A DNA stretch of 64,000 nt from Vibrio inusitatus. GTDB lineage: Bacteria; Pseudomonadota; Gammaproteobacteria; Enterobacterales; Vibrionaceae. A program made the position numbers and the translations under genes. Every line of letters starts with the position of its first letter. Position 1 is the stretch's first letter. Under the pieces are notes generated by a model that was given only the letters and a program-made list of their open reading frames with translations, had not been told where the DNA came from and ran no database searches. The DNA lies in assembly GCA_024346935.1 (NCBI GenBank), contig AP024879.1:186001-250000 (forward strand), in the 5' to 3' direction. Below, piece by piece: positions 22,229 to 31,862 of this stretch.

Positions 22229-23560
22229 ATGTTGTTGACTCAAGGCCCGCAATTTAAAGGCAAACCCTCTAAACGAATGCATGTAATGGCTAAGCCCATT
22301 GGCGCAGCTTGTAATATTGATTGCAACTACTGCTATTACCTCAGCAAGCAAGACCTATTGGACTATAAAAAGGGTTGCTCCCCAGAGATGAGTGAGCAAG
22401 ATCTTGAGCAGTACATTAAGCAGTATATCGAGGCTCAAAATACGCCAGAGATTATCTTTTCATGGCAAGGTGGGGAGCCGACTTTATTAGGGCTTCCTTA
22501 TTTCGAAAAGATTGTCGAACTGCAGAAAAAATATAAACCTATCGGGGTGAGTATTTCAAACGATTTGCAAACCAATGGCACTTTGCTAAACGCGAAGTGG
22601 TGTCAGTTCTTAAAAGAGAACAACTTTTTGGTTGGCCTGAGTATTGATGGCCCTGCTATGTATCACGATGCCTACCGAACCAACAAAGCAGGGCGTGGTA
22701 CGCACAAGCAAGTCATGGAAGCGGTTAAATTGCTTCATGAGTATGAAGTGAGCTTTGCCACTTTGACCTGTATCAACAATCTTACTAGCCGTAATCCTTT
22801 AGAAGTGTATAGATTCTTGCGTGACGAAGTAAAGTCGCCACAAATGCAGTTCATTCCTATTGTGGAGCAAAAAACCTTCCGCGATACAGCGCCTCAAACC
22901 TGGGAAGAACAGCAACAACCTCGTCAAGGCGATAAACGTCTTATCCCAGGCTCTAAGAATTCGGTTATGGAGTCTTGGTGTGTATCTGATGAGGCATGGG
23001 GTAACTTTCTTATTGCTGTATTTGATGAGTGGGCGAGTCGTGATGTCGGTAAAGTGTTTGTGCAATATTTTGAAGCATTTATTGAGACTTGGATGGGACG
23101 AAGAAACCCATTGTGCACACTAGGAGAGTTTTGCGGAAAAGGTCTAGCGATGGAACCAACCGGTGATGTATTTGCTTGTGACCATTACGTCTATCCTGAA
23201 TATAAAATTGGTAATATTCATGTTGATAAGCTGGATGATCTGGCATTTTCGAGTAAACAGCAGACTTTTGGGTTTAATAAAACTAAAAGCTTAACAGAAC
23301 AATGCAACACCTGTGATTACAAGTTTGCATGCTTCGGTGAGTGTCCAAAAAATCGCTTTATTCGTACGCGCTCCGGCGAACCAGGACTTAATTACCTGTG
23401 TGCTGGCTGGCATAAGTTTTATAAGCACGCAGACCGTTCAATTGCACATTTGTTAAGAGTAATGAACTACCCCGTAGCGCATGGGAAATTTAGCGATAAG
23501 ATCGTGCGAGAAGCGATGTCTCAGCCACAGCCAAACAATAGTTTTGGTGCCAAATTTTGA
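22229..23560 (+). CDS. Anaerobic sulfatase-maturating enzyme (radical SAM, anSME)
   Basis: 443 residues. The radical SAM motif is C28-N-I-D-C32-N-Y-C35 followed by YYLSK, and the C-terminal SPASM cysteines are present (FCGKG, CDHYVYPEYKIGN, CNTCDYKFACFGEC). This is the standard layout of anSME, which oxidises a Cys or Ser of a sulfatase to formylglycine without oxygen. The likely client is the arylsulfatase at 3931-5478 (CTAGR). ATG at 22277 is an alternative start that matches the usual N terminus. The stop overlaps the TTG start of the next gene by 4 bases. Confidence 0.93.
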   Translation: MLLTQGPQFKGKPSKRMHVMAKPIGAACNIDCNYCYYLSKQDLLDYKKGCSPEMSEQDLEQYIKQYIEAQNTPEIIFSWQGGEPTLLGLPYFEKIVELQKKYKPIGVSISNDLQTNGTLLNAKWCQFLKENNFLVGLSIDGPAMYHDAYRTNKAGRGTHKQVMEAVKLLHEYEVSFATLTCINNLTSRNPLEVYRFLRDEVKSPQMQFIPIVEQKTFRDTAPQTWEEQQQPRQGDKRLIPGSKNSVMESWCVSDEAWGNFLIAVFDEWASRDVGKVFVQYFEAFIETWMGRRNPLCTLGEFCGKGLAMEPTGDVFACDHYVYPEYKIGNIHVDKLDDLAFSSKQQTFGFNKTKSLTEQCNTCDYKFACFGECPKNRFIRTRSGEPGLNYLCAGWHKFYKHADRSIAHLLRVMNYPVAHGKFSDKIVREAMSQPQPNNSFGAKF

Positions 23561-24558
23561 TAAATAAAAGAATTAGTACCTTTATTGCCGCAACCGTGAT
23601 GATGGTCTTTTTGTTGATAGCTCTGCCTTCTAGTGCAGCCAATCAAACAGCGGAGCAGTTGTCGTACATAGCCCAGGACAAAAGCAAAAAGCGATCTGAG
23701 CGAATTGACGCATTGGAACAATTAGCCAGTTTTCCGAGTCAGAGTGCCCTTATTGCTATCGCTCGGGGACTTAAGGATAATCAACATGATATTCGAGAAG
23801 CCTCGGTTAGAGCATCTGCGCCGTATCAATTGACTCATCGCTGGCGTCTGCTGTCACCCCTGATGGACGATTTGGTTCTAGATGTAAGGATGGCTGTTGC
23901 CAAAAACCTTGCGGTTGATTACACCAAAATGAACGCAGTTCAAAAGAGGCAATTTGATCCCTTATTTGATGATTGGGCTTCTACCTTGATTCTTAAAGGT
24001 AGTGAAGAGTCTATGATGACATTAGCTGAAGGCTATCTGTACATTTCTGACTATAACGCTGCTAGAAATGTTTATAGTCAATTGATAGAGCGCTCAGAGG
24101 GTGGAGTGGATGCGTGGATTGGTGTTGCTGAAAGCTATCGTCTTAATAAGCAGGATGAACAAGCGTTAGCGGTACTCAATGATGCTTTAGTTGTTTTCTC
24201 CGATGAACCAAGCATATTGTACGTAAAATCTTTGACGTTGGTGAGATTGAACAAGCCTAATCAGGCTGCACGAAGCATGGATAGTGCCGCCAAGATTGCG
24301 AAAACTAATAGTCAGTATTGGTATGTTAACGGCGTGCTTCAAGAGGCGTATGATCAACAGCTGGCGCTAGAGTCATTAAAGAAAGCTTATCAAATATCAG
24401 GTCATCCTGAGCAACTATATGCGGTATGTGATTTTAAGATCCGTCATTTAGATAATAAAGCGGAGGTATGCCTAATGCAGCTAGAAAAAATTGCACCGCC
24501 ACACGTTATTGCCAACCTACGAAGCCGAATTGAACAAAGGGACGTTGTTACGAACTAA
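23557..24558 (+). CDS. Exported HEAT/TPR repeat protein
   Basis: 333 residues. The start is TTG at 23557, overlapping the anSME stop (TTGA). A signal peptide ends near SSAAN. HEAT-like helices span about 40-140 and TPRs about 150-300. It is clearly paralogous to residues ~450-754 of the octahaem cytochrome: both have a RW..L.PL.D..L.VR core, QYWY.NG or QYWYLYG, and an ISG(H/N)P(E/Q)QLYA.C ending. It has no haem motifs. It may be a separate copy of the cytochrome's protein-binding region, linking maturase and enzyme in the periplasm. Confidence 0.82.
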   Translation: MINKRISTFIAATVMMVFLLIALPSSAANQTAEQLSYIAQDKSKKRSERIDALEQLASFPSQSALIAIARGLKDNQHDIREASVRASAPYQLTHRWRLLSPLMDDLVLDVRMAVAKNLAVDYTKMNAVQKRQFDPLFDDWASTLILKGSEESMMTLAEGYLYISDYNAARNVYSQLIERSEGGVDAWIGVAESYRLNKQDEQALAVLNDALVVFSDEPSILYVKSLTLVRLNKPNQAARSMDSAAKIAKTNSQYWYVNGVLQEAYDQQLALESLKKAYQISGHPEQLYAVCDFKIRHLDNKAEVCLMQLEKIAPPHVIANLRSRIEQRDVVTN

Positions 24559-24813
24559 TGCTCGTTTAACGTTTTTGCACAGTTTTCCAAAGCGCCTAAT
24601 GTCATCGAAGTTAGGCGCACTGCCATCGGAAATATAGTGCTCCCAATAACTAAGCTCAGTATCAACTAATTCCATGAGTTTTTTGGGGCAACCTACGCAA
24701 TCTGTCCCGCTACCACAGACAAAGGTTTCGTCTTCGTACAGAGGCAACTCCAGCTTTACTTGTTCGATAAGATCATGCATGGCAGTAAGACGATCAGGTT
24801 TACGAGGTAACAT
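24517..24813 (-). CDS. Hypothetical cysteine-cluster protein, 98 aa
   Basis: 98 residues from ATG 24813 (a longer frame starts at 24852). It contains a cysteine cluster (CGSGTDCVGC) and a further Cys (LCKNV), which suggests metal or redox binding, and no signal peptide. It is convergent with, and overlaps by 42 bases, the HEAT/TPR gene. The conserved look of the cluster makes it a likely gene. Function is unknown. Confidence 0.65.
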   Translation of the reverse strand: MLPRKPDRLTAMHDLIEQVKLELPLYEDETFVCGSGTDCVGCPKKLMELVDTELSYWEHYISDGSAPNFDDIRRFGKLCKNVKRALVRNNVPLFNSAS

Positions 24814-25087
24814 GGTTAATATTCGCCCTGTAAAAATCCTATAATAATACAAATGTAGTGGTTATGTAACGATATTTTACTAAACAAGTCTGCACTTTCT
24901 CTTTGAAAGTACAGACGGGGATGTTCTTCATGAAGATGAGGTTAATCCGTTTTTATTTATGCTGGCGATTTATCTTGTTTATACAGCGTTTATTGATAAG
25001 GTCCCCGATCAAAACTTCTGGACACGTGCTCGTTTAGAAGGGACGCTAAACCAATCTTTTGCCATCCTAGAAACAAAAATCCCTAAA

Positions 25088-25119
25088 CCAAAAAAGCACG
25101 CCAACAAGTGGCGTGCTCT
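25088..25119 (-). terminator. Terminator of the SDR gene
   Basis: AGCACGCCA pairs with TGGCGTGCT around a 5-nt loop. On the minus strand it is followed by TTTTTTGG, just after the SDR stop. Confidence 0.88.
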
Positions 25120-25137
25120 TAATCAAAACAGAAGTAT

Positions 25138-25860
25138 TTAAGGCTGCTGTTTAGTTGGTGCTAGTGCAATTTCACGAATACAAACGTTCTGTGGCTGTTG
25201 GAATGCAAATAGTACGGCACGAGCAACGTCATCAGCGGCTAGAACGCCACCCATGTCTTCTTTCCAAGAGTCATAACCATCTTTGATCTCTTGAGAAGAG
25301 GTATGTGAAAGAAGCTCAGTTTCAACAGCACCAGGTGCGATAGTGGTGACTCGAACATTGTCAGCTGCCACTTCTTCACGAACATTCTCAGAGATAGCGT
25401 GCACTGCAAATTTAGTACCACAATATGCCGCGTGGTTAGGGAATGTTTTCTTACCTGCAATTGAACTGATATTAATGATAGTTCCGCTGTTACGAGACTT
25501 CATTGGTGCCAATACAGATTGCATGCCGTTAAGTAGACCCAATACATTCACATCGAACATACGTTTCCATTCTTGTGCATCTTGAGTGTCGATTTGACCA
25601 AGAAGCATAGTACCTGCGTTATTAACTAAACCGTCTACAGGGCCAAATAGTGCCTCGGCTTTCGTAATAGCAGCTTCAAATGAGCCCATGTCAGTGACAT
25701 CAACTTTTTCGCAAAGCGTGTTTGGAAGTTGCAGGGCTTCTAGCCTTTCCACACGACGTGCAAGAAGTAGAAGAGGATGCCCTTCATCACTTAAACGACG
25801 TGCAATCGCTTCACCGATACCTGAACTTGCGCCAGTAACAACAATAAGTTTCTTCATCAC
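25138..25860 (-). CDS. Short-chain dehydrogenase/reductase (SDR)
   Basis: 240 residues, classical SDR. The nucleotide-binding TGASSGIGEAIA and NNAG motifs are present, with catalytic Ser (NISSIAG) and YCGTK, and the PGAVET loop. RRVERL after strand 2 suggests NADP preference. It resembles the YdfG-like group that reduces small hydroxy acids or aldehydes, but the substrate cannot be read from sequence. It is monocistronic with its own terminator. Confidence 0.93.
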   Translation of the reverse strand: MMKKLIVVTGASSGIGEAIARRLSDEGHPLLLLARRVERLEALQLPNTLCEKVDVTDMGSFEAAITKAEALFGPVDGLVNNAGTMLLGQIDTQDAQEWKRMFDVNVLGLLNGMQSVLAPMKSRNSGTIINISSIAGKKTFPNHAAYCGTKFAVHAISENVREEVAADNVRVTTIAPGAVETELLSHTSSQEIKDGYDSWKEDMGGVLAADDVARAVLFAFQQPQNVCIREIALAPTKQQP

Positions 25861-25997
25861 TCTTCTCCAAATATGTTTCTAACACCCTATGTGTCGATAG
25901 AGGTCATTCTAGTTGAGATAATTTTGTTGATATATATCCCTTTAGGTAAAACACTGTTGCTATACTGCAACAATGAATTCGAATCTTAGAGTATAGA

Positions 25998-26444
25998 ATG
26001 CTGAACAACAAAATACCGCCTCCACTAGTGATGTTAATATGCGCAGGATTAGGGGGCTTTTTTGATGGCTTTGCGTTTACATCACAACCACTAGCATGGT
26101 TACTAGGATTAGCGTTCTTAGTGACTGGAGTGTGGCTCGCAGTGGTTTCTGTTGTCTCTTTTAAGCAAGCTAAGACTACTATCAACCCACTCGATCCTTC
26201 TCAAGCCACTCTACTGGTTTCTCATGGTGTATTTAGGTACAGCCGGAATCCAATGTATGTATCACTGACATTACTCTTAGTTGCTTGGTCTTGTTTGTTG
26301 CTCTCAGCCTTAGCGCTGGCTTTTTGTCTCGTGTTTGTGTTGTACATAACGCAATTCCAGATTAAACCAGAAGAGAAAGTATTAAAGTCGAAATTTGGCA
26401 AGCCGTATGAAGAGTATTGTCGTAAGGTAAGACGGTGGTTATAG
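25998..26444 (+). CDS. Isoprenylcysteine carboxylmethyltransferase-family membrane protein
   Basis: 148 residues with about four membrane segments. The C-terminal part has the SAM-binding ICMT/PEMT signature: GVFRYSRNPMYVSL, then EEKVLKSKFGKPYEEYCRKVRRW. Bacterial members methylate small molecules or lipids, or have unknown roles. The LysR gene begins 3 bases downstream, so they form one unit. Confidence 0.88.
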   Translation: MLNNKIPPPLVMLICAGLGGFFDGFAFTSQPLAWLLGLAFLVTGVWLAVVSVVSFKQAKTTINPLDPSQATLLVSHGVFRYSRNPMYVSLTLLLVAWSCLLLSALALAFCLVFVLYITQFQIKPEEKVLKSKFGKPYEEYCRKVRRWL

Positions 26445-26447
26445 CTT

Positions 26448-27371
26448 ATGTTGAACAAAGTTAATCTAGCGGAAATTCGCTCTTTTGTATTGATCGCACA
26501 GTTAGGTAATTTCACGCGAGCAGCAGAGGCGCTTAAGGTTTCACGTTCTCACATATCGCGACAGATGACACAATTAGAGTCAGATCTAGGAGTGACCTTG
26601 TTGGTAAGAACAACCCGGACTCTCAAGCTTACCCAAGCCGGACAAAAGCTTTTTGAGCAATGCCAAATAGCGCTAGGTCATATCGATCAAGCGTTATTGT
26701 CAGCGATAGATGACGTTGAAGAGGTGAGAGGGCATATTGCGGTTAATTGTGTTGGTGGGGTATTGGGTGAAGATATATTGGTGCCTATGATCAACGAGTT
26801 CATGTCTCTCTATCCACATGTGCACGTGAGTCTTGATTTTAGCAGTAATAGAGTTGACCTTATCCAAGATGAGTTTGACATTGCCTTTCGCATGGGAACT
26901 CTGCAAGACGCTAGCTTTGTCGCCCGCAAGTTGTTAGACATTGATATGGTCACCCTAGCTTGTCCTAAGTATCTTGAGCAACATGACGTGATTGCTCATC
27001 CTAAACAACTCGAAAAGCATCGATGCCTAACGGGATCAGTGAATCGTTGGAGTTTTGTGCACAATGATACAAATGAAACTTATGAAGTGAATATTAGTGG
27101 CAATTTACAGTGTAAAAATGGTCGTGCTTTGGTGAACGGTGCTCTTTTAGGCAATGGAGTAATTCGTGTTCCTTTGCTGTATTGTCAAAATGAAGTTGAA
27201 GACAAAAGATTACAACAAGTATTTTCCGATTGGCATATACCTAGTGTAGACTTTTCAATGATTTATCATAAAGACAGATTCAGACCTGCACGTTTGGTTA
27301 GGCTGATAGAATTTATATACCATAAGTTTGAATCGCTGAGACTAGAACGTGATGCTCGAAAAGGAAAATAA
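26448..27371 (+). CDS. LysR-family transcriptional regulator
   Basis: 307 residues. The HTH is GNFTRAAEALKVSRSHISRQ; the effector domain shows the type II periplasmic-binding fold (HIAVNCVGGVLGED, FDIAFRMG). It sits between the methyltransferase and a DUF805-like gene, all nearly abutting. The target is unknown. Confidence 0.93.
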   Translation: MLNKVNLAEIRSFVLIAQLGNFTRAAEALKVSRSHISRQMTQLESDLGVTLLVRTTRTLKLTQAGQKLFEQCQIALGHIDQALLSAIDDVEEVRGHIAVNCVGGVLGEDILVPMINEFMSLYPHVHVSLDFSSNRVDLIQDEFDIAFRMGTLQDASFVARKLLDIDMVTLACPKYLEQHDVIAHPKQLEKHRCLTGSVNRWSFVHNDTNETYEVNISGNLQCKNGRALVNGALLGNGVIRVPLLYCQNEVEDKRLQQVFSDWHIPSVDFSMIYHKDRFRPARLVRLIEFIYHKFESLRLERDARKGK

Positions 27372-27923
27372 GTGAATAGCTATCAGATTTTGTATAAAAA
27401 GGATGTGGTTCTTGCTGTTAATCTAGGCAATACCAATGCATCAGAAGAAATAAAAAGCCTGAATGAACAAGGCTTTAAAATCTTCAGTCGTATCATACAG
27501 GCGGTATCTGAAGAGCGAGCTGTTGCAATCTATCGTGCGGAGAACCAATCTACGCATAGTGAACATGAAGTCAGTATTAAGAACGTATTTCTATTTAAAA
27601 CTAACCGATTACGACGCCTTCCATATTTAGGTTATTCGTTCTCAAGTTTTATGGTTGCTGCTTTAAGTCTATTTATGCTCACACAGCAGGCGACTAATTC
27701 AGGTGGTAATGGCGCACTCTTGTTGCTGTTCCCGATCTTATTAGCACTATTTTGGTTCTCTATTGGCTTGTCCGTTGCGCGCTGGAAAAATTGTGGTCAT
27801 AAGGGATGGTACTACGCAGTCGCTTTGGTTGTAACTATGCTTATAGATACCTTTTTGATGGGGATAGCGAGTACACTGTTGTGGTTATATTTATTGTTTA
27901 ACCCACAATCAAACAAGATATAA
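27372..27923 (+). CDS. DUF805-like inner-membrane protein
   Basis: 183 residues. The GTG start at 27372 directly follows the LysR stop and has AAGGAAAA as ribosome site. Residues 1-70 are soluble; 80-175 form three to four membrane segments with R.KNCGHKGWYY, similar to the DUF805 core. The soluble N-terminal part resembles a small regulatory fold. Function unknown. Confidence 0.78.
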   Translation: MNSYQILYKKDVVLAVNLGNTNASEEIKSLNEQGFKIFSRIIQAVSEERAVAIYRAENQSTHSEHEVSIKNVFLFKTNRLRRLPYLGYSFSSFMVAALSLFMLTQQATNSGGNGALLLLFPILLALFWFSIGLSVARWKNCGHKGWYYAVALVVTMLIDTFLMGIASTLLWLYLLFNPQSNKI

Positions 27924-27982
27924 GTTTAAGGAAGGAGCGAAAGCTCCTTCTTATTGAAAGTGGTCAATTCTTTACCAAAGAC

Positions 27983-28225
27983 TTAGGCAAGCAAGGCTTT
28001 ACTTGATCTCAATAGCCTTTCGAGTTGCGGGGTTAAATTGGTTCTTTTTGACATTGTCAATCGACCGGCTTCATACAATTCAACTAGCACACCGTTATCA
28101 CAATGGTCACATTGACTCTCACAGTGCATCTCTTCTAAGAAGGTATCCATCTTGTAGGGAGACAGCTTAAACCTTTCCACTTCGCTGCCCTTATTGCAGT
28201 TATAAATTACCACTTCCATCTTCAC
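27983..28225 (-). CDS. Hypothetical small protein, 80 aa
   Basis: 80 residues with a CNKGS and a C-E-S-Q-C-D-H-C cluster in the middle, which suggests a metal site. The ATG has GGAGTGAAG upstream, a good ribosome site, so it is probably real. It is convergent with the DUF805-like gene. Function unknown. Confidence 0.65.
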   Translation of the reverse strand: MKMEVVIYNCNKGSEVERFKLSPYKMDTFLEEMHCESQCDHCDNGVLVELYEAGRLTMSKRTNLTPQLERLLRSSKALLA

Positions 28226-28451
28226 TCCTTGAAGAATCCAAACTATCTATATTGATTACTATCGCTTACATCTTGACATATTTAAATAGAGTTAGGTCAC
28301 ACATGAATACTTCTGGAGTGTATGTGTGAAAACGATCAATGAATACATTAATAAGTGACAAATATTTGCGAGGTAAATCAAATTAAATGTAGAGCTCATT
28401 TCTTTTAAAATAGAACGAAATGAGCCCTGTATCGAAATGAGGATGTGATCG

Positions 28452-29483
28452 CTATCTAAGTAATACTTTTCTCAAGGGTGTTTTGGTGATGAAGTAAACA
28501 AACAGAGTGGATATAACGATAGTGCCACTCCATACGAGTAGATCCCGCTTCCACATGTCAAATCCTAAAAATCCAGCTAAATTAGAGAGATAAATAATAA
28601 AGAGCAGATGAGAGACATAGATACCAAGGGTAAGGTTAGCAATAGGTGGCACCCATTTCTTGTCTCCCAAGGTTGGGTTAGCCAATAAGAAAAAGAAAAA
28701 CCCTAACGCCCAGATAGGCGTTGCAAATAGATAGTCATGAATACGAAATGCAACATCCCAATTGAGAAGACAGTAAACCTCAATAAAATGCATCACCATG
28801 CCGGCTATTAATATGGTGGCTGCTTTTCCTGAGTTAATCGTGATATTTAGCCGGCGAACTTCAAATCCTAAAGTTATCATCAGTAGACTAAAGAAAGGAC
28901 CATTCCTAGTATAAAAAAGAGACGGGATGTCTGTAACATTAAAATAGCTACCTGCAAGTACACCATAGACAAATAATAGAATGGCGAATGGTAGAAGAAG
29001 CTTTTGAAGGTGAGTTTTTATGATAATAGCGATGATACCAACACCCATGGCCAGAGCAGGTAGGTACCACAGATGAACTAACCCTCCCTCGAGAAGAGAG
29101 TTGAGCGGTGTTAGCGCTAGATAGTCCCAGTACATGCTGCGCTCAGCTACATAACCTTCGGTGGTTACTGTCATCAAGTTAAATGGCATCAGAAGATAAA
29201 TAGCGCTCCAAACCAACCAAACTACAGCTATAGGTTTGATGTAGGAAAGTGCCGTGCCAACAGGATCTTGATTGAGCTTAGGCTGAAGGAAATAACCCGT
29301 TAATAGAAAAAAATAAGGCACAGCGAAGCGACTCAATTGGTTAATTAAATCCCCAAGCCAAGGTGTATCTTTATATAAGGGATAATCGACGAAAAGTTGG
29401 CTATGTATGGTGATGACAGCCAGTATAGCGATGATGCGACCGAGTTCTAAGCTAGGGATGCGTTGGTGGGTAATAGTAGACAT
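28452..29483 (-). CDS. Acyltransferase family 3 membrane protein
   Basis: 343 residues from ATG 29483; a TTG at 29528 would extend it with a poor leader. About ten membrane segments and the family opening RIPSLELGRIIAILAVITIH with the conserved His, then FAVPYFFLLTGYF, match acyltransferase_3 (YiaH/WecH/OatA type). These O-acetylate envelope glycans. No glycan gene cluster is nearby, so the acceptor is unknown. Confidence 0.88.
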   Translation of the reverse strand: MSTITHQRIPSLELGRIIAILAVITIHSQLFVDYPLYKDTPWLGDLINQLSRFAVPYFFLLTGYFLQPKLNQDPVGTALSYIKPIAVVWLVWSAIYLLMPFNLMTVTTEGYVAERSMYWDYLALTPLNSLLEGGLVHLWYLPALAMGVGIIAIIIKTHLQKLLLPFAILLFVYGVLAGSYFNVTDIPSLFYTRNGPFFSLLMITLGFEVRRLNITINSGKAATILIAGMVMHFIEVYCLLNWDVAFRIHDYLFATPIWALGFFFFLLANPTLGDKKWVPPIANLTLGIYVSHLLFIIYLSNLAGFLGFDMWKRDLLVWSGTIVISTLFVYFITKTPLRKVLLR

Positions 29484-29609
29484 AAACAGTATCTCAGAAT
29501 GTGATTCTGTTTTGTATAACAGACGCAAGAGTCCGTCTATATGAATAATAAAGCTTTAATGATAACTATTAACTCTGTCTCAAATCTAACTTTAGTGAAC
29601 AAAGAGTTG

Positions 29610-29647
29610 TAACAAAAACAAAACAGGCCCGCAAAAGCGAGCCTGTT
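29610..29647 (-). terminator. Terminator of the OFA transporter gene
   Basis: AACAGGC(C)CGC pairs with GCG(A)GCCTGTT around AAAA. On the minus strand a TTTTGTTTTTGTT tract follows. Confidence 0.88.
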
Positions 29648-29664
29648 CGAATTAATCGTGTCGA

Positions 29665-30897
29665 TTAAGCTGCAGCAAGCTGTGCAGATTTCTCTTCGCT
29701 GATTGGGCGAGTCACTAGAGATAGCGCTACGCACACACCCATCATAACAGCAGAGATAGTGTACGCTAGAGTGTAGCCCTCACCATGAGTCATTGAGTAG
29801 CCAACAACTGCCGCGCCGATTGCACCACCGATACCCCATGCAGTGTAAAGCACACCGTAGTTAGTACCGTAGTTCTTAAGACCGTAGAATTCAGCAGTGA
29901 TAGATGGGAATACTGCTAGTAGCGTACCGTAACCCACTGCCGCAATCGCAGTACCTAAGATCAGAGTTGCTTCTGATTTGAAGGTTGCGAAAAGAACCAT
30001 GTTGATGCCCTGTAGTGCAAATGCGATGAACAATGTACGTAGGCCACCAATTTTGTCAGATAGGATACCAGCACCAATACGACCGCCTGAGTTAAATACC
30101 GCTAGGATAGATGCTAGGTATACTGCGTTTGGTAGGTTCGCTTGAACACTTGCAATAGTAGTAATGTTACCAATGATCATTAGGCCAGTTGCAGAAGCAA
30201 ATGCGTACATGACCCATAGAGAGTAGAACTGAGGTGTTTTCAGCATTACTTTCCAAGAGATGTCGTTGCTTTTCTTAACAACAATAGGTGCTTGACCTGC
30301 TTTTACTTTAGGCGCTTCTGGTACGTAATCTGCTGGTGGGTTATTGATTGTTGCCGCTAGAGGCACTGCAATAACAAGTACACCAACACCTAGGATAAGG
30401 AAGCTTTGGTCAATACCGTAGTTAGTGATAAGTGTAGAAGTCAGTGGAGCAAGGTAAACTGCAGCTAGACCGAAGCCCGCAGCAATCAAACCATTTACTA
30501 GACCTTTCTTAGATGCGTGGAACCACTTCATCGCAGCAGGAGAAAGACATGCGTAACCGAAGCCGATACCGGCACCCGCTACAACACCAAAGGTCATGCT
30601 GAGCATTGCAGGAGTAGTTGCAAAGCTTGATGCAATCATACCTAGGCCTGTCATTGTCGCACCCAACATTAGGATGTTACGTGGACCCATACGATCCTGA
30701 AGGATACCAGCAACAAGAAGAGCGATAGAGAAAGTAACCGTTGCAATAGCGTATGGTTGAGATGCGTCTGCCGCATTCCAGCCTAAATCAGTAACTAGAG
30801 CTTTGTTGAATACACTCCATGCGTAAAGAATGCCTAAGCAAAGGTTGATACAGAATCCTGCTACTAGGATACGCATCGCTTTATCAATCTTTTTCAT
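29665..30897 (-). CDS. OFA-family MFS transporter (oxalate/formate antiporter-like)
   Basis: 410 residues, 12 predicted membrane segments. The opening NLCLGILYAWSVFNKAL, QDRMGPRNILMLG and GAGIGFGYACLSPAAMKWF are typical of the OFA group, which includes OxlT and monocarboxylate carriers. The substrate is probably a small organic acid. Upstream lies a 548-bp divergent regulatory region with repeated GTGAAAA elements. Confidence 0.93.
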   Translation of the reverse strand: MKKIDKAMRILVAGFCINLCLGILYAWSVFNKALVTDLGWNAADASQPYAIATVTFSIALLVAGILQDRMGPRNILMLGATMTGLGMIASSFATTPAMLSMTFGVVAGAGIGFGYACLSPAAMKWFHASKKGLVNGLIAAGFGLAAVYLAPLTSTLITNYGIDQSFLILGVGVLVIAVPLAATINNPPADYVPEAPKVKAGQAPIVVKKSNDISWKVMLKTPQFYSLWVMYAFASATGLMIIGNITTIASVQANLPNAVYLASILAVFNSGGRIGAGILSDKIGGLRTLFIAFALQGINMVLFATFKSEATLILGTAIAAVGYGTLLAVFPSITAEFYGLKNYGTNYGVLYTAWGIGGAIGAAVVGYSMTHGEGYTLAYTISAVMMGVCVALSLVTRPISEEKSAQLAAA

Positions 30898-31445
30898 CGT
30901 TTGTTCTCGGTGCCGTGATGGCTAGGTTGATTGTATTAATTGTCTGAAAGGTTAAAAAACTTTTTAGGTTTCTCAAAATTTCTAAGAGCGAGATGCGCGA
31001 ATTGTACACAAAATTTTTGTGATTTAAATCTCTTTTTGTGAAAAATGGAAAATAATTTTTCACTTTAATCCCAAGGGTGAAAATTGAGAGATGGTTCGCA
31101 AATTTCGTTGTGTTTTTCACAGGATAAAACACTGCTTTATATCTATTTCTCTAACGGAATGTGATGTGATTGGCGTCTATGAAAGAAATTTCAAACTTAT
31201 CATTTTATTAACATTTGAAACATCTAAGTCGTCAAAATCGTCATTAGACCGCTAAATGGCGCTTGTTTGATTTAAAACAATGTTAAATTGTTGCGATAGT
31301 GTAAAATTTGCGTGTATTTCAATGGTTTGGGATAAAAGTAGCTCAAAAAAACAGCTTGCATACGAGTGTTTTTCAGTCAAAATACAGTGAAATCTAAGAT
31401 TCCAAATTTGAAAGGATGCTTTACTAAGCTTTAGTGGGGTTACAC
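30898..31445. other. Divergent intergenic region, 548 bp
   Basis: AT-rich, no gene seen. It holds four GTGAAAA/TTTTCAC elements (31038, 31055, 31077, 31112), the first two forming a perfect 9-bp inverted repeat with an 8-bp gap. Promoters for both flanking genes must lie here; none is clear enough to mark. Confidence 0.7.
31038..31063. promoter_or_regulatory. Inverted-repeat operator candidate upstream of OFA transporter
   Basis: GTGAAAAAT and ATTTTTCAC form a perfect 9-bp inverted repeat separated by 8 bases, about 140 bases upstream of the transporter start. Related half-sites follow at 31077 and 31112. Confidence 0.4.
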
Positions 31446-31802
31446 ATGAAAATATTTTTGCTTTTATTTATCTCTGTTTCTGCGGGTGCGGCTTCAGCTG
31501 AACATTTAACTTCATTCCTTTATGGACTGAGTACAGCATCTCTTGCTGTGGGTGTTTGCTTCTGGCTGGCTTTCCGTTCGTCTCGTTGGCCACAACTTGC
31601 AGTGTTCCTTCTATTAACAGGTATGCTTTGCAAGCTGACTATTACCGTTGTTTCGACGATTGTAGGTGTTAACGCGGGACTTATTACTTCGCCGTTGATC
31701 TTCTCTCTTTCATACCTGTTCTTTGCGATCGCAACGACGTACGTATACTTCTATTTCAAAGATAAAAGCACAAATCGCGAGCTAGGCTTAAATCAAGCCT
31801 AA
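31446..31802 (+). CDS. Hypothetical inner-membrane protein, 118 aa
   Basis: 118 residues from ATG 31446 (GTG 31434 is possible). A signal-like first segment ending SAGAASAEH is followed by three hydrophobic segments (about 25-43, 50-70 and 77-102) and a short charged tail. It is divergent from the OFA transporter and followed by a good terminator. I do not recognise the family. Confidence 0.7.
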   Translation: MKIFLLLFISVSAGAASAEHLTSFLYGLSTASLAVGVCFWLAFRSSRWPQLAVFLLLTGMLCKLTITVVSTIVGVNAGLITSPLIFSLSYLFFAIATTYVYFYFKDKSTNRELGLNQA

Positions 31803-31827
31803 TCCTTGAGATTTGGAATCACTAAGA

Positions 31828-31862
31828 AAAACCGTTGTAGCGAAAGCACAGCGGTTTTTTGT
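31828..31862 (+). terminator. Terminator after the 118-aa membrane protein
   Basis: AAAACCGTTGT pairs with ACAGCGGTTTT (one G-U) around a 9-nt loop, followed by T-run. Confidence 0.88.

Noticed and set aside
24959..25141. 60-codon frame downstream of the cysteine-cluster gene
   Set aside because: It runs through the SDR terminator and a decayed hairpin repeat, with no ribosome site.
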